The translations under genes were made by a program, and so were the position numbers. This document shows positions 1-11,800 of a stretch of 64,000 bases of DNA, piece after piece (the stretch's first letter is position 1; every line of letters starts with the position of its first letter). The DNA is from Glandiceps talaboti (lineage: Eukaryota > Hemichordata > Enteropneusta > Spengelidae), in assembly GCF_964340395.1 (NCBI RefSeq), contig NC_135566.1:2773501-2837500 (forward strand), written 5' to 3'. The notes below the pieces were generated by a model. That model was not told the DNA's origin. It was given only the letters and a program-made list of their open reading frames with translations, and made no database searches.

Positions 1-646
1 TTATTATACCGTATACAAGGTACTCGACTAGTAATACATTGACCGACACCAACTGTCGGAATGCTTTATATGCGAGAGATCTGGTAATTATGCTCAATTG
101 AAATGTTCATTTGAACGACTGACAATTGTAGACGTGTTCTATCACTACACTAGTCATTTGACCTATCATTATTCACCAGATTTGTATACACTGTGTATTG
201 TGTTCACGGTTCACCCTCCGATATGGAAACCCACGGTGTCTAGTAGTGTCATCTTAAGCTTGTTGTACCACTTGGCATGCTGACGATATCGCTATAAAAA
301 GTCCTGTAACCCCTGTTTGGCAATTTGAGTGTTCTGTTTATTGAGGGTGTATGAAGTCAGGAGATATTCCTTGTATTATAACCATGCTCATTCTACCATA
401 TTCCTCAATATTTTTTACATAATTATATACAAATTATTTCTGATGTAATATCGTTTCTCTCAAAAAAGACGTCATTAAGAGTTATTTGCATATCACTTCA
501 CATTTTAGTTTAATTCTAACAGTAGCTGACAAGGTAGGATAATGTAATTTTTTTAAACGAATTTTAGGGAGTCAAAATATAGTGGACCCTTTAAGCTACA
601 GGTGAATAGTTCATTTAGTATATTTGTGTCGACTATATTTCAGATT
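1..646. other. Left flank and possible 5' region
   Basis: AT-rich sequence without a recognisable exon. No TATA-plus-initiator arrangement stands out. The promoter and any 5' UTR exon of the ARM gene lie here or outside the window. Confidence 0.4.
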
Positions 647-732
647 ATGACTGACGACCTTCACTCCCTACTCACCAAAGAAGAGGTTGATTGGAGGAGA
701 ATATATGACGTCATTGCCAAACGAACTATTAG
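647..732 (+). CDS. Exon 1 of ARM/HEAT-type gene (start exon)
   Basis: The start ATG is at 647 and opens with MTDDLHSLLTKEEVDWRRIY, an acidic helical segment. A possible acceptor (TATATTTCAG, ending 643) precedes it. Two donors are possible: ATTAG|GTGGAA after 732 (phase 2, which joins exon 2 in an open frame) and AAA|GTATGT after 739 (better consensus, phase 0, but exon 2 then hits a stop). I prefer 732 on frame grounds. An unseen exon in the 1.7-kb intron would also reconcile the better donor. Confidence 0.5.
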
Positions 733-3439
733 GTGGAAAGTATGTTGGCTCTTTTTTAATGACATTGTTGGTTAAAGGTTTATAAAGGTTATAATAAATG
801 TTTTCTGTAGCTTTCAGCACGAGATTGACTTTAATGCATGGATATCACAAGAAATTGATTCAACACTATTCTCAGACTAATTTATTCCAACGATGGCGAT
901 GAAATTGAAATTTCAAATTTAAAAGTACCATGTCATTCAGAAAAATTCAGTCTAACTGCAGATACTACTGTTTTGCCCACAAATATGACATATGTGCATA
1001 ATAGTTCATTTCCGTTTTTCACGTTCGTAGGGACGGGGCGCATGACATCGCCACTGCACCAGACAGTGTTGTTTCATTAAAATGAGTGTTTTTTAAGTCA
1101 TTTTCAAAAATGCCTTACATTCAGCGGGGGAATAACTAGATAGGGCTGTGTAATCCGAATCACATAATTTCTTTTGGTTGGCCTATCAAGGCTGCGTGAT
1201 GGAGAAGTTGTTGACATTTTACATGTATACACCATGAACAATACCATTTTTGTGTCTGTTTGTCGCTTTATTCCCTGGGTCAATGTTAGGTTAATTTCGA
1301 CCTTGCGATACAACTTCTTGGTAAGTGGAAGGATTCCTACGACGCATTTAAAGAGAATGGTAAAAAGAGTGACACTCAAGTCCGAAATCTGGAAGTCAGC
1401 ATTGGATTATTTACAACGCAGCTTGCGTAAGTCACGTGATCTCTTCCATACTAACCCCAAATCAACATATGGTAATTACGGTATACTCAACCCGTGTTGA
1501 TCGACCAATCAAATGCAGTATACTCGATTTGATGATCGATGAATCAAACATGATATTTATATATTTGATTTGATATTGAAATGACAAAGGAAGTTTGAAG
1601 AATGTGTTCCGAATTGAACTTTTGTTTACCCTAGAAAAGACTGTTTTAGCATCATCTGTGAAAATTACTGTGTCACGTGATCGTGTGTTTACCATCCATA
1701 AGGATCGCCTTCATTGATTTGATTATTAGGCTTTGTACAAAGTACACAGTTACCATAGAAACGGACACGTTTTATCCAATACTACAAGAAGTGAAACAAA
1801 TCAGTAGCCATTCTTAGGATGGGGAAGCGATCAGTAGATATGTATTAGATGTTGACTTAACACAAATGTGTACTGTAATAAAATTACAGTTGTCATTTCT
1901 GACGGACGGCAATTTAAAAAAGCAAATACAAGAACGTGCATAAGTTTGTGCCATGATTAAGTGCCATGATTTAAAATTGCCAAGACGCTTGACTGTCTCC
2001 TTTATACATAATCGATATATCTGTATCAATAATTCATTTCATAATGTAAGTTTAAAATATGAAAACTACATATATTTATCTATTTATTTATTTATTTCTG
2101 TTGCTAGATTAAACTTCGTTTATAACTAAAAACATAATTTATGAACAGAGTGATAAAAAACTTTCTGCAACTCAAGGCAATACAATGAATCGCTACTGAG
2201 TTTTTTACAGTAACTATATTTGTAAATTTGGATCATACAGATATTTCAAAATTGTAGGAAAGAACAACGTTCACTGGGGAACTTATCAAGATGAATTGTG
2301 AAAAGTGAATTATTATTATTGTGTACTAACAACCTGAAATTTAACAAAATCTCAGACCACTATAGTGGCCTGAAACCAAAATAATCGTGTCCATAGCACT
2401 AATTTCTCATGTGTGTATTTTGTTTTGTATTAGACCACTTCCATCAGTCCAAAGACGAGTCAGCCGAAGAATGTCAGATATTGTTGTTGTTTTTCTGAAG
2501 AATTCAAAATGGCGGTTATGTGACGGTGTGAAAGAACTAGCATCAAATATATCATGGAAGGTGAGAACAACAACACAATGAGATATTCGACAGTAACATC
2601 GTAACAGTTATGAGCATGTTAATTAGTCTCGTAACTTTGCATCTCAGAAGGTGAACGACGACAACGTCTTGATAAGTGAGAAATCGATCGATATAGAAGT
2701 ACTTTTGGATTTATAACTCAAGCTTCACATTAAATGTATACAAAGAGACATTCCTCGTAGATAGAAAAAGGTCACACTAGTTTCTTTTTCTTGTCCGATA
2801 GGGACTTGAAAGTAGACTGCCGGAAGTACTGGTCAGTTTTGATAAGTGGATGAAAGAAAATTGTGGCTACATGAAAGACACTTCATGTTCTGGAATTGCT
2901 GAGACGATATTGAGTAACGTATGTAAAGAAATACTGTAAGTTGCAGCATTATTTTTATCACACGATAAATAAATATAAATTTTTAAACTTGAATAAATTA
3001 CGATTTTTTTACAAAGCTAGTTTCTCTTCTATTCTGAAACTCACAATATACATTTTTAAACGAGTGTCAGCATATTTACAGAACACAAACTCTCCTGTAT
3101 TGCTACTCTATAACTCACGGTACACTTTTTCATAAACTCCCTGTTCATTGTCACCTGTATACTGTGTTCCCCACTTGACCTATTTACACGTACTGACTTT
3201 CATTATTCTGGTTTGACAGATACTCGAAGACCTGGTCCAAATATACCAGTTATCTGTGTAGAATACTGTCCCTTGCAGTGTTACAACCATTACAACTAGA
3301 CAATGGATATCAAGACAATGGCTACGGCATTGTTACCACGTGTATTGTCAACTATCTCAATTGTGTAAGTTTACAAACATATATGTATGCATGAACGCGT
3401 ACACGAAGACACGAACGCACGCACCTACACAGAGGGGCG

Positions 3440-3475
<36 letters not shown>

Positions 3476-3561
3476 TACATACATACACACACACACATAC
3501 ATACATACATACATACATACATACATACATACATACATACATACATACATACATACATACA

Positions 3562-3592
<31 letters not shown>

Positions 3593-4758
3593 TAGAAATA
3601 AATAAAAACCGCATACCTTATTTGGCATATTTTAAAGTCCTCACACTCAGTTGTGAAATGTATATCGTCATAGCTAATTTTCCAGCTTTGCAATACATCC
3701 TTATTTCATTTTAATAGTAGGGTAATACTGAATAATGTAGTTACGAAAACCATGATATTTTTATCTATTCCTTCAGAATGAGACAAAGTTGGACGCTGAA
3801 GCGTGCGCACGATTTTTACCTCATTTGATAAAAGTGCTGACGAGTACAGCATCGGAACCATTAAAGTTGAGTGTATTGCAAGCAATATCCAAGATGGCCG
3901 TACAACAGGCACCCGTAGTCGCACCCCGATTAGCTGAACTTATTGACTGGTGTATCGACAAAGACGACGCAGAACTGCCTTACTTTACTGGTAAGTTGTA
4001 AAGAAAATGACTGTTGTTGTTGGGGGAAGCCTGTGTGTATGTATGTGTGCATTATAACAGAGAGAGGGGGGGGGTGGGGGGTGAGAGCGGAAATGAATTA
4101 ATAAATGTAACGAATGAACGGACAAACGAAACAATGAAAGAACAAATGAATGAACGAGTGAGCGAGAGATCAGGAGTTAATCGAGACTTTTCGCATTTCC
4201 TACTGAAAAGTGAATGTTGTTCTCAAATTTGTTTCAAGACTTTTTTAATCTCGACGGTCGTGCATTAATTAAATATTCCTCTAACAATGTATAATGTAAG
4301 CCCGTGAATTATAAGTCTTGTAGTCACCCTAAATGTCAAAAATCCATTCTTACTTTTGCAGTTTTAACACTTAATCATTACTTTCAGAATTGATGTTGTC
4401 GACATATCCATATAACAATGAAGCTGTGTTGACAAAACTTGCTGATTTAGTTGATAAAATGACGGAAAACGACGACATCTACCTCACAGGTCTACTAGCA
4501 TTATTAGCTGATGTAGCTAAAGAATATCCCGAGGTAAGAGGTCAAAGGTCACTTTCCCTTGCTAGTATATCACATGCTAGCTTGTCGTTTTTGATATTAG
4601 GAATTAAAATATTGATTGATACGGACCGTAAATTGGTTTCTTTTGTAAATGGTATAACCATACATGAAAAATACAGTCGTACATGCATGTGTCGATTTAA
4701 CGTCAGACTTAAGATGAACCCAGCATAAGATTGATCCAGCATTAAGTGATTTTGAAAT

Positions 4759-4822
<64 letters not shown>

Positions 4823-7800
4823 TTTGTTTGTAAATCGATTATAAGACAGAGGAGATGATTGAAACAGACCGCAAATGAGCAATAAACAATGCAAATGCAC
4901 TAAAACAAATACTAGTGCATTGAGAAAGTGATGACGTCAGAACTATCGACGTGATGTAATGAAAATAAACCTAAAACCATCGACGTTGAATAAAGACGTG
5001 TATGCTAAAACTGAGGAAGTTTTACCCATTGACAGTTAGGTAAAAGGGGAGGGTATATCTTCTAATTTATGTGATAAGCTTACATTTACAAAGAGAAGAG
5101 GTTGTCATATTGATGCCTATGGATTGAAGGATAAACAATCTATCATGTTTGTATTGTTACTCCAGGGGGTATATATGTATACGTGTAGGAAAGAGAAATT
5201 TGAACTTTTTAAATGCTTTGGTGTGTTTATCCAGAAAGAATACGATATCCCCATTAAACAATCACAGTGACTTTGAGACGGCGATTATTGGCTCACTTAC
5301 AACAATACGACCTACTTTTTGGAGAGGTTATTCGTTGCCTGTATTCCTATTGTCAAAATTTATAGTGTATGAGATCTTATCTATGGTAACATGGCATGAC
5401 AGATAGCGACGTCTTGTACTCTTGATATGACTGTAAATGTACTCGTGTGATTTCGTTAGCCAAGTGTCTCTTCACACAATAAGTAACTCCTATAATACTT
5501 AGCTGGATTGCCACGGTGTTGAAGTTTGTCCAAAGCAACAAGGGGCCCTCAAAAACAATTACAAGGCAGAGAAAGTACAATAGATGGACAATAGGCATTA
5601 GAAATGAAGAAAAGAACCTACTTCAGACACAACTCGAAGTCACGTGTTCTGAATACCAATTGTAAAGCACAATGTCAACTTGGCATATTCAGACAAAATT
5701 CTATGAATTCTAAATTGAGATAAGTGTAGTCATTCTTCTTGGTTCGATTCAGGATGTCATCATATACTCCGGATGCTTTATCGATTGAACTAATATTTGC
5801 ACTACTTTAATGGCGTTAGTTTTCCCCACAATTTTCAAAACAAAATCATCAAAGGTTCTGATGTTAATTGAAAACTGATAGGGGAACACTTGAACGCAGT
5901 GTTGGTTGGCTGGTTATTATTTGTGTAATTGAACAAAAGAGACTCAAAATCTCGACAACAGAATCATACAAATATGCATAACATAAAGGTATGACTTCTC
6001 ATAATGTCGTTGACGGGCTTAGTGTATCATTTACCAGTAGTATCACCTAACTTTGAATGATACATTTATGTGATGTTCTATTACTTCTGCTCTCTTTGTA
6101 TAGAAAGTGGAGCCACACTCAGCAACAGTCTTAGAAAGTCTAGGAAGAGGTGGTGACGTCACGCTAAACAGTTTAAAGGTATTAGCAGCGTTGACTGCAC
6201 ATCGACCACATGAGTATGTGTATTTGGTTGACCCTCTAGAAGAGTTAGTAGTAAATGGTAACGAAGTCGACTTGTTGATGGTTCGGGTTTCTCAAGTTCT
6301 GGTTACATTAACAATTAGCGAGGTATGTTTACAGTACCTGTCATTACAGCAAAGGTGTGCGCTTACATATGCTTAAACAAACAAACAAACAAACAAACAA
6401 ACAAACAAACAAACCGACAGACAGACAGACAGAGACAGATAGATAGACAGACAGACAGAAAGACAGACAGACAGACAACAAACAAACGGACACAACACAC
6501 ATACACAAACTTATATACAATCAATCAATCAGACAGTCAAACAAACTAACAAACAAACAAACAAACAAACAAACATACTAACTAACTACCTAACTAACTA
6601 ACTATAGCACAAGGGACAGGGACTCTGCAAATATTTTGTCGTACATGGAAGCTATCACCATTTTTTCGCGCAATTGGAGAATAATGCAAATGTATGGAAA
6701 TAAGAGAAATAAATGAAACTCAAAGTATACTTGCAATTTGGTTATGCTTCCGTATGATAATATTTTTTACTAATAAGTACAGTATATATTATCTGTCTGT
6801 ATTCCAACATCACGTACTACTACAATAAATACAACTCGGTAACTCATACCAAAGAGTGTCTCTTTGAGTGCTGTTACACATTCAGATAATATGAACATGT
6901 TAGATTGACCACAATAGGAAAACGAGAAACCTCTTGAAATTCACATATTCTACTGTCTTTTATTTATGTCCTAGGAAAATGCCATTAAGATACTAGATAT
7001 TTTGTTCAGACTATTGGCGGCCGTGTCTGATAATCACTACGTACAGTTACTGACGTTCGTCAAAGAAATCGGGGAGAAGTACCCATCATGTGTTGTCAGG
7101 TACAGCGATGAAATCAAAGAAGTTGGGAAGAAACAATTACCGGGGGTACAACAGATAACGAAGTCTCTACAAGAGATTATTAGGTAAGTCAACACCAGAT
7201 ATATATATAGATAGTGTTGATTTTTTAATGGATTCAAATTGATTTTCTTATCTTTTCATAAAACTCTTGTTAAGTGTTCGTCATGCTATTGTCCTAATAT
7301 TCTCTAGACTATACATGTATACTGGCCAGTGTTGTAAATATCAACATAAAGTGGTATATTCCAATATTTATCTACGTTCAACTGAGAAAAATACGAGTGA
7401 CATAAGGAGCCTTGTCACTAAGAGTCGAAGACGAGAATGGAACAAATCTTTATATCACGGGTAGTTTCCAACTCAACATTGAAAAATATTGGAGAATAAC
7501 GCTATCAATCTAGATTAAGCTTAACTAATTTCAAGATCAAATAAGGAAAATAATAATGGCGATTCTGTACAATTACTCATATTTCGAATACCACAGAACC
7601 AATGACATAACTGGATATGCGTTTTCACCGGTGATGTACTGTACAACGACTACAAAATAAATTCCGTATTTTCTGCTTGAGCGCTTACAACTTGGCTTGG
7701 GCTTGACATGCGTTTGCATTAAAATAATTACAAACGTTTTCAATAACTTACTCTTTCATCACGAATGTGGTGCCGGCACGTACAGCATATTTTTTGCGAC

Positions 7801-8268
7801 AACAAATTGTACAATACACTTTTTTTTGCAATTATTTCTAACAGTGAACAAGGAATTACATTGAATGGTACCAATAATGGACATTCTTGTGGCAATGTTG
7901 TGATGAACCATGTCAATGGCGACAAAGAACAAATGGTAAATTCCAATGACAAAACTTTGTCGTCGACATTTGATGAAGATATTGGTGATAGAAGGAAAAA
8001 TTCACGTATTCGATTAGACGATAAGGTAGGATGGTTTCAGAAATCTTATTATCAGCTGTCAACTTGGGCCTTACTGCTTGCTTATTCTAATGTGAAAACC
8101 CACCTCAAAGATCAAGACAGGAAAATCAAGAAACAAGAAGAGAAACTTGTGGAACAAGGATTGAATATCAAAAATCTTGCACAGACACTTATAGATCAAG
8201 AAAAACAAATATCCGAACTGACGGCTTTAGTTCAAAGACTTCAGTCGTATTATGAAACATCGGAGTAG
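647..8268 (+). CDS. ARM/HEAT-type alpha-solenoid protein with C-terminal coiled coil (9 exons)
   Basis: The model joins 647-732, 2434-2560, 2802-2922, 3279-3364, 3777-3990, 4388-4533, 6104-6322, 6975-7183 and 7845-8268, giving about 543 residues. Junctions from 3364 onward agree in phase without choice; the first three need the donor choices given in the exon entries. Residues about 140-402 are Leu/Ala-rich amphipathic helix pairs (for example PRLAELIDWCI, LYLTGLLALLADVAKEYP-like, LLTFVKEIGEKYPS), the pattern of ARM/HEAT repeats. A hydrophilic Asn/Asp/Ser linker follows, then a Lys/Glu/Gln-rich coiled coil in the last 60 residues. I cannot name the family; SARM1 or Melted/VEPH1 N-terminal solenoids are comparable only in style. 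It lies head-to-tail with the Death-TIR gene and may be its 5' half. The start Met at 647 is the first in frame after a CAG at 641-643, so a 5' untranslated exon upstream is likely. Confidence 0.72.
733..2433. other. Intron 1 of ARM gene
   Basis: AT-rich sequence with a short TTTA run near 2070-2096. No domain-like exon was recognised, but an extra small coding exon cannot be excluded because the exon 1 donor choice is ambiguous. Confidence 0.5.
2434..2560 (+). CDS. Exon 2 of ARM/HEAT-type gene
   Basis: The acceptor TTTTGTATTAG ends at 2433 and the strong donor TGGAAG|GTGAGA follows 2560. The frame reads PLPSVQRRVSRRMSDIVVVF and onward to LASNISWK. It is a basic, helical N-terminal segment. 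The exon ends in phase 0. Other AG dinucleotides within the first 45 bases could serve as the acceptor, so the left border is less certain than the right. Confidence 0.5.
2802..2922 (+). CDS. Exon 3 of ARM/HEAT-type gene
   Basis: The acceptor TTGTCCGATAG ends at 2801. The frame reads GLESRLPEVLVSFDKWMKEN, then a Cys-containing helix ending AETILSN. Two overlapping donors exist: AAC|GTATGT after 2918 (phase 0) and TAT|GTAAAG after 2922 (phase 1). Only the second joins the next exon without a stop, so it was chosen. Confidence 0.55.
3279..3364 (+). CDS. Exon 4 of ARM/HEAT-type gene
   Basis: The acceptor TGTCCCTTGCAG ends at 3278 and the donor TGT|GTAAGT follows 3364. The frame reads LQPLQLDNGYQDNGYG and ends CIVNYLNC in phase 0, fitting exon 5. 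An upstream acceptor at 3219 (TTTGACAG) would lengthen the exon by 59 bases in the same frame (YSKTWSKYTSYLCRI...), but needs a phase-2 donor that I do not see. Confidence 0.5.
3440..3592 (+). repeat. Compound microsatellite (GACA)n-(AC)n-(ATAC)n
   Basis: GACA units run from about 3444, a short AC stretch follows, then ATAC units to 3592. It lies in the intron between exons 4 and 5 of the ARM gene. Open frames on both strands here are repeat artefacts. Confidence 0.95.
3777..3990 (+). CDS. Exon 5 of ARM/HEAT-type gene (solenoid)
   Basis: The acceptor TATTCCTTCAG ends at 3776 and the donor ACTG|GTAAGT follows 3990 (phase 1). The translation begins NETKLDAEACARFLPHLIKV and continues SVLQAISKMAVQQAPVV, PRLAELIDWCIDKDD. 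Alternating amphipathic helices with Leu/Ala/Ile spacing are typical of ARM/HEAT repeats. Both borders match consensus well. Confidence 0.85.
4388..4533 (+). CDS. Exon 6 of ARM/HEAT-type gene (solenoid)
   Basis: The acceptor TACTTTCAG ends at 4387 and the donor GAG|GTAAGA follows 4533. The first two bases complete a Glu codon begun by exon 5. The translation runs ELMLSTYPYNNEAVLTKLAD to LLALLADVAKEYPE, one helix-turn-helix repeat unit. It ends in phase 0. Confidence 0.85.
4534..6103. other. Intron 6 of ARM gene
   Basis: Contains a GT microsatellite (4763-4831); otherwise AT-rich unique-looking sequence without coding signal. Confidence 0.6.
4763..4831 (+). repeat. (TG)n microsatellite ending in (TTTG)n
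   Basis: An uninterrupted TG run of about 56 bases is followed by three TTTG units; intronic. Confidence 0.95.
6104..6322 (+). CDS. Exon 7 of ARM/HEAT-type gene (solenoid)
   Basis: The acceptor TCTCTTTGTATAG ends at 6103 and the donor GAG|GTATGT follows 6322. It encodes 73 residues, phase 0 to phase 0: KVEPHSATVLESLGRGGDVT, then LNSLKVLAALTAH and VRVSQVLVTLTISE. It carries one of the CRE-like TGACGTCA octamers (6154-6161) inside the coding sequence. Confidence 0.85.
6374..6604 (+). repeat. Compound microsatellite (AAAC)n-(GACA)n-(AAAC)n-(CTAA)n
   Basis: AAAC units lead into GACA/GATA units, a short non-repetitive gap, a second AAAC block, and CTAA units. It starts 50 bases after the exon 7 donor. 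Confidence 0.92.
6975..7183 (+). CDS. Exon 8 of ARM/HEAT-type gene (solenoid)
   Basis: The acceptor TTATGTCCTAG ends at 6974 and the donor ATTAG|GTAAGT follows 7183 (phase 2). It encodes ENAIKILDILFRLLAAVSDN, LLTFVKEIGEKYPSCVVRY and a Lys-rich helix ending SLQEIIR. It appears to cap the solenoid. Confidence 0.85.
7351..7741 (+). mobile_element. Dispersed repeat family B, copy 1 (foldback at left end)
   Basis: Shares a series of aligned blocks with 52224-52561, in the same order and orientation: GAGTGACATAAGGAGCCTTG and GTCACTAAGAGTCG, GAAAAATATTGGAGAATAAC, ACCACAGAACCAATGA, CAACTTGGCT, and the end TTACAAACGTT. The left 150 bases form an imperfect foldback: TATTCCAATATTTATCT near 7357 pairs with AAATATTGGAGAATAAC at 7484-7500. 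It has no coding capacity and looks like a non-autonomous transposon remnant, inserted in the intron before the coiled-coil exon. Confidence 0.6.
7845..8268 (+). CDS. Exon 9: hydrophilic linker and coiled coil, with internal alternative donor
   Basis: The acceptor ATTATTTCTAACAG ends at 7844; its first T completes a Ser codon. Residues up to 8025 form an Asn/Asp/Ser-rich linker ending RIRLDDK. After that come VGWFQKSYYQLSTWALLLAY and a heptad-patterned coiled coil (DRKIKKQEEKLVEQGLNIKN, then LIDQEKQISELTALVQRL), with stop TAG at 8266-8268. A strong donor AAG|GTAGGA sits at 8025/8026 in phase 0, exactly the phase needed for the Death-domain exon at 12464. An AATAAA at 8801 fits the end of the short transcript. 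Confidence 0.8.
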
Positions 8269-8546
8269 GCATAGTATAAATGTAGTTTATATGTTAGAAG
8301 CCATGTTTTTGACCTGGAGTAGTTCCGTGAATCAGCACCAATCGGGAGGAGGGGGGTCTACCTGTTTTGATGTAAGGGGGAAGATATATACATTGTCAAT
8401 CACTTTATGGAGAGTAGAGAAAATATTTTACCTCGATACCTTGTATTCAACTGCCAATGTTAGACCCTGGCTTTGTTGGTGACATCATTTGAAAGTTCAC
8501 TATTTACGGATGGAGAATGATGTCAATATTAGTTGTCTTTTGATCC

Positions 8547-8561
8547 GGGGGGGGGGGGGGG
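8547..8561 (+). repeat. Poly-G tract (15 nt)
   Basis: Fifteen consecutive G in an AT-rich context. Comparable C or G runs occur at 10352, 11813 and 57521. Confidence 0.9.
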
Positions 8562-8800
8562 TTATATGGCATGTTCTGCCAAAGACAATCAGGGGGATTC
8601 ATACGTGTATTTTAGAGTAGAAACACGATTAACTGGAGGGCCAAACCTCGGCCATGAAATATGAACCTTTCCTAACTTGACTACGACAATGGTATAGAAA
8701 TTGAATGATGACAGACATAGCTATACTTAAATAGCAAAGTATGATGGTTGGGATGCCAGACAAGTTAATACGTTATACTTGTAAAGGTGTATCATAATTT

Positions 8801-8806
8801 AATAAA
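8801..8806 (+). terminator. Candidate polyadenylation signal AATAAA
   Basis: AATAAA lies 533 bases after the stop codon of the coiled-coil exon, in AT-rich sequence. It is a reasonable 3' end for the short ARM-coiled-coil transcript. AATAAA is common by chance in DNA of this composition, so this is weak evidence alone. Confidence 0.35.
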
Positions 8807-11800
8807 AAACTATCTGAACTGAAATCATTCCTACCCATAAATATATATTTTGTTACATGGTCTTCCTGTGACTTGGTCACATTATAGGAAATTTTTTAAA
8901 GTGGTCAAACATTTTAGTTGTTCACAACGGCATTTCGACTATACATGTATTGAGTTCTAAAAGCTCAAGATGAACCAAAGACTAGAAGAGTTCAAGATTT
9001 TAGAAATTTGGGTTAGATTTTTTTTGTGTGTTTCATTTGGTTTTTTAAAAACCTTATCTAGTCATTGACGGCAAGGTACATCTCTTCCTGGCGAATTTTA
9101 TTGTCACAGTTTATAGCCTTACTCAATGATATATTACAACTTCACAAATTTAATGTCATGAAAGTAAAGGAACTATCAATGAAGTTTTGCAGTTGGCCAT
9201 TACACGTTTTATCCTCTGCTTCGAAATTTGACGCCGCCATTGATTCAACGTTAATGCAATGCTAAATGTTGAACTCGATATATATAAGAATGTATGTATG
9301 TGTTGTCTTGATATGTATTCAATATGACAGAGAGTAACTGGGGTGGGTTGGGATGGGGTGGTAGGGGGTTAGAGTTCCATGACGCATTGACGGGTATAAA
9401 AAGTATCTCGAAAAGACTGACCAGTTACAATATATTGGGTAGACGTGGCGAATATAAAACACCTCGTGTAGTTAGGGTTACTTTAATTAAAGAAACTCAC
9501 GATGAAAAATCTTTACCATGCAAACAATAAAATGTGTGGAGAGGACTTCTTATCGACAAATATATTTTTTGATAGTTGTTACTGGTCATAACTGACTTCA
9601 ACGAGTGGTTTGTGACACTAATAATTACCAAACACAAAATTAATTACCAGTTCACTTTTGTACATGCCAGTTAACATGCTATGTGTGTTTGCTACTAAAA
9701 TCAAACCAACTATGTACTTAATAAGGCTCACAGGACAAATGCTCACCTAATAGTAAAGCAATCGATTGTATTCTTGTAGGTTTTTTTAATTCTGAGGGAC
9801 ACTGTGTGACTCACCGCTTTTTTCGAATTTTGTAATTTTTGGATTAATGAATTATTTGTACTCACGTGTTATCACTGGCAGACATATTACCATATTTGCT
9901 CATTTTCAACGTCAAAAAATTATGTCATCGAATCATCATACATAATATCCAATGATGGTGGAAAGTCCTGTCCTAAACCTTTAGATAAATCAAACACATT
10001 TACGTATTAGAATAACTTAAAAATAGCCTTGACTAGTATGAAAAAATAGCTTAATTTATGACTGTCACACAAAAAAATACCCCAACCCGTGACAGATTGC
10101 GTCCAACCTTTTTTGTAACTACACTTGAACTGTGTATATACTCGTGAGACTTAGATTTGGACACTCGTACTTTACATTATAGCAATATTGAAAAGTAGAT
10201 ACTGTTACATTTCTTTCCCATATCTGAAGATGTATAGTAATATTGTAATCTTGAAAAAGCACAGCGTAAAGGGCGAATGTATTCTTTAGCTAATACCTCT
10301 TGCAGTATTGCATTGGTTGCAGAATGATTTGACGCAATTTGTCAGGGGACACCCCCCCCCCCCCAATCAGTTTCTGCACTCTGTCCCTTATACTACCACA
10401 TTGTAACGTTCACCTATGTACGTTGCATCTGAACTTTACATACTCAGGAGAGATTAGTTCAAGTTCATGACATGTACACAGTTAGTTTTTCCCAGGTGTA
10501 CACCAGAAATGTCATATATATATATATTTATAATTATATTAAAATTGATTATATTGTTTTATTTACGAATAATGAAATAAAGATATACTTATGTAAAGTA
10601 ATAATGACGTCATACGAGTATGTGGTATATGTCAAATAACTTACCAATAGATTCTTTCCTATTGGTTGTTACATGTACTTGAAGATAGAACATGATTCAA
10701 ATCTTTGACAACCAGAGTTTGTTAAATGGAGAACAAGGTTATATTCAGTATTATGGGATGTAATGCAAATTCAAATTGAGATAAATAATGTATTAGATTA
10801 TGATTGAATGCAGAGAGTAATAGTTATTTTAGTCTTCGTTTTCAGTCTGAGACGAAATCTTGGAAACAGCGAGGAAGATATGAATCTAACATATGTCCCA
10901 TCTGCATTAAGATAATACCTGCATCTGATCAATTTACATGCTGCGTGGTGACACTTTTTTTTCCAGTGAAAACTATACATCTATCGTCCATAGGAACATA
11001 TTTTTGATATCATGTGCTGTACTAGCAAACTATACATTCTCCAACATGTATTTCAGTGGAACACTCATTATTTATCACGTTTTCAAGACTAAGGTATGCC
11101 CTCCCAAACGAATAAAATAATAACTAACTCTCACCAGTGTTGTAAAATCAATTGCACGAGTGACGTCACACGATGTAACATGTATGACGTCATAAGATGT
11201 AACACCCACCAGCAGTTTCACTTATGGAAAGTTTTGATTCCTAACCGTGTAACGACGGAGTGAGTAATATCTAACATGGACATGGAGTAAGTATAAAACG
11301 TACACTTTTTTGTTGATCAAATAAATGGAGGAAGGATACAGTAAATTTAATAGGACATCACAGTTTTTTGTTTTATTTTGACACCAAAGTTGATATATCG
11401 TCGAGAGTGGTATACTTGTACTATTTTCAAATCACTGTTTACGCTGTTTTATTATTCAACCTTAAATTATATAAATACAAAAAACGACGTGAATCTTCAC
11501 TAGTTTCGGACCTCAGTGGGCTTTTTGTTCAAGAAGTTATGTCACGGTTATTAAGGTTATGTCATGGTTATTGTTTCCACAAGACTGCTAACAATATAAT
11601 AGTTTGAATCATTACTTAATCATTATAACTTGTATTCATAGAAGGTTTTCTATTCCTTGGGGTATATAATGTTATTAGATTCCAGGCTTTCTTTGCAGCT
11701 TTATAACGTTTTACACAATAAGCTTATAAGAAAATATTCGTTATTACAAATGAGGGCTGTTTTGTCGTCCAAATGGGCCACTGTTTTCACAAAGTATCCC

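Noticed and set aside
3220-3278. Extension of ARM exon 4 to the acceptor at 3219
   Set aside because: Would need a phase-2 donor from exon 3 that is not visible.
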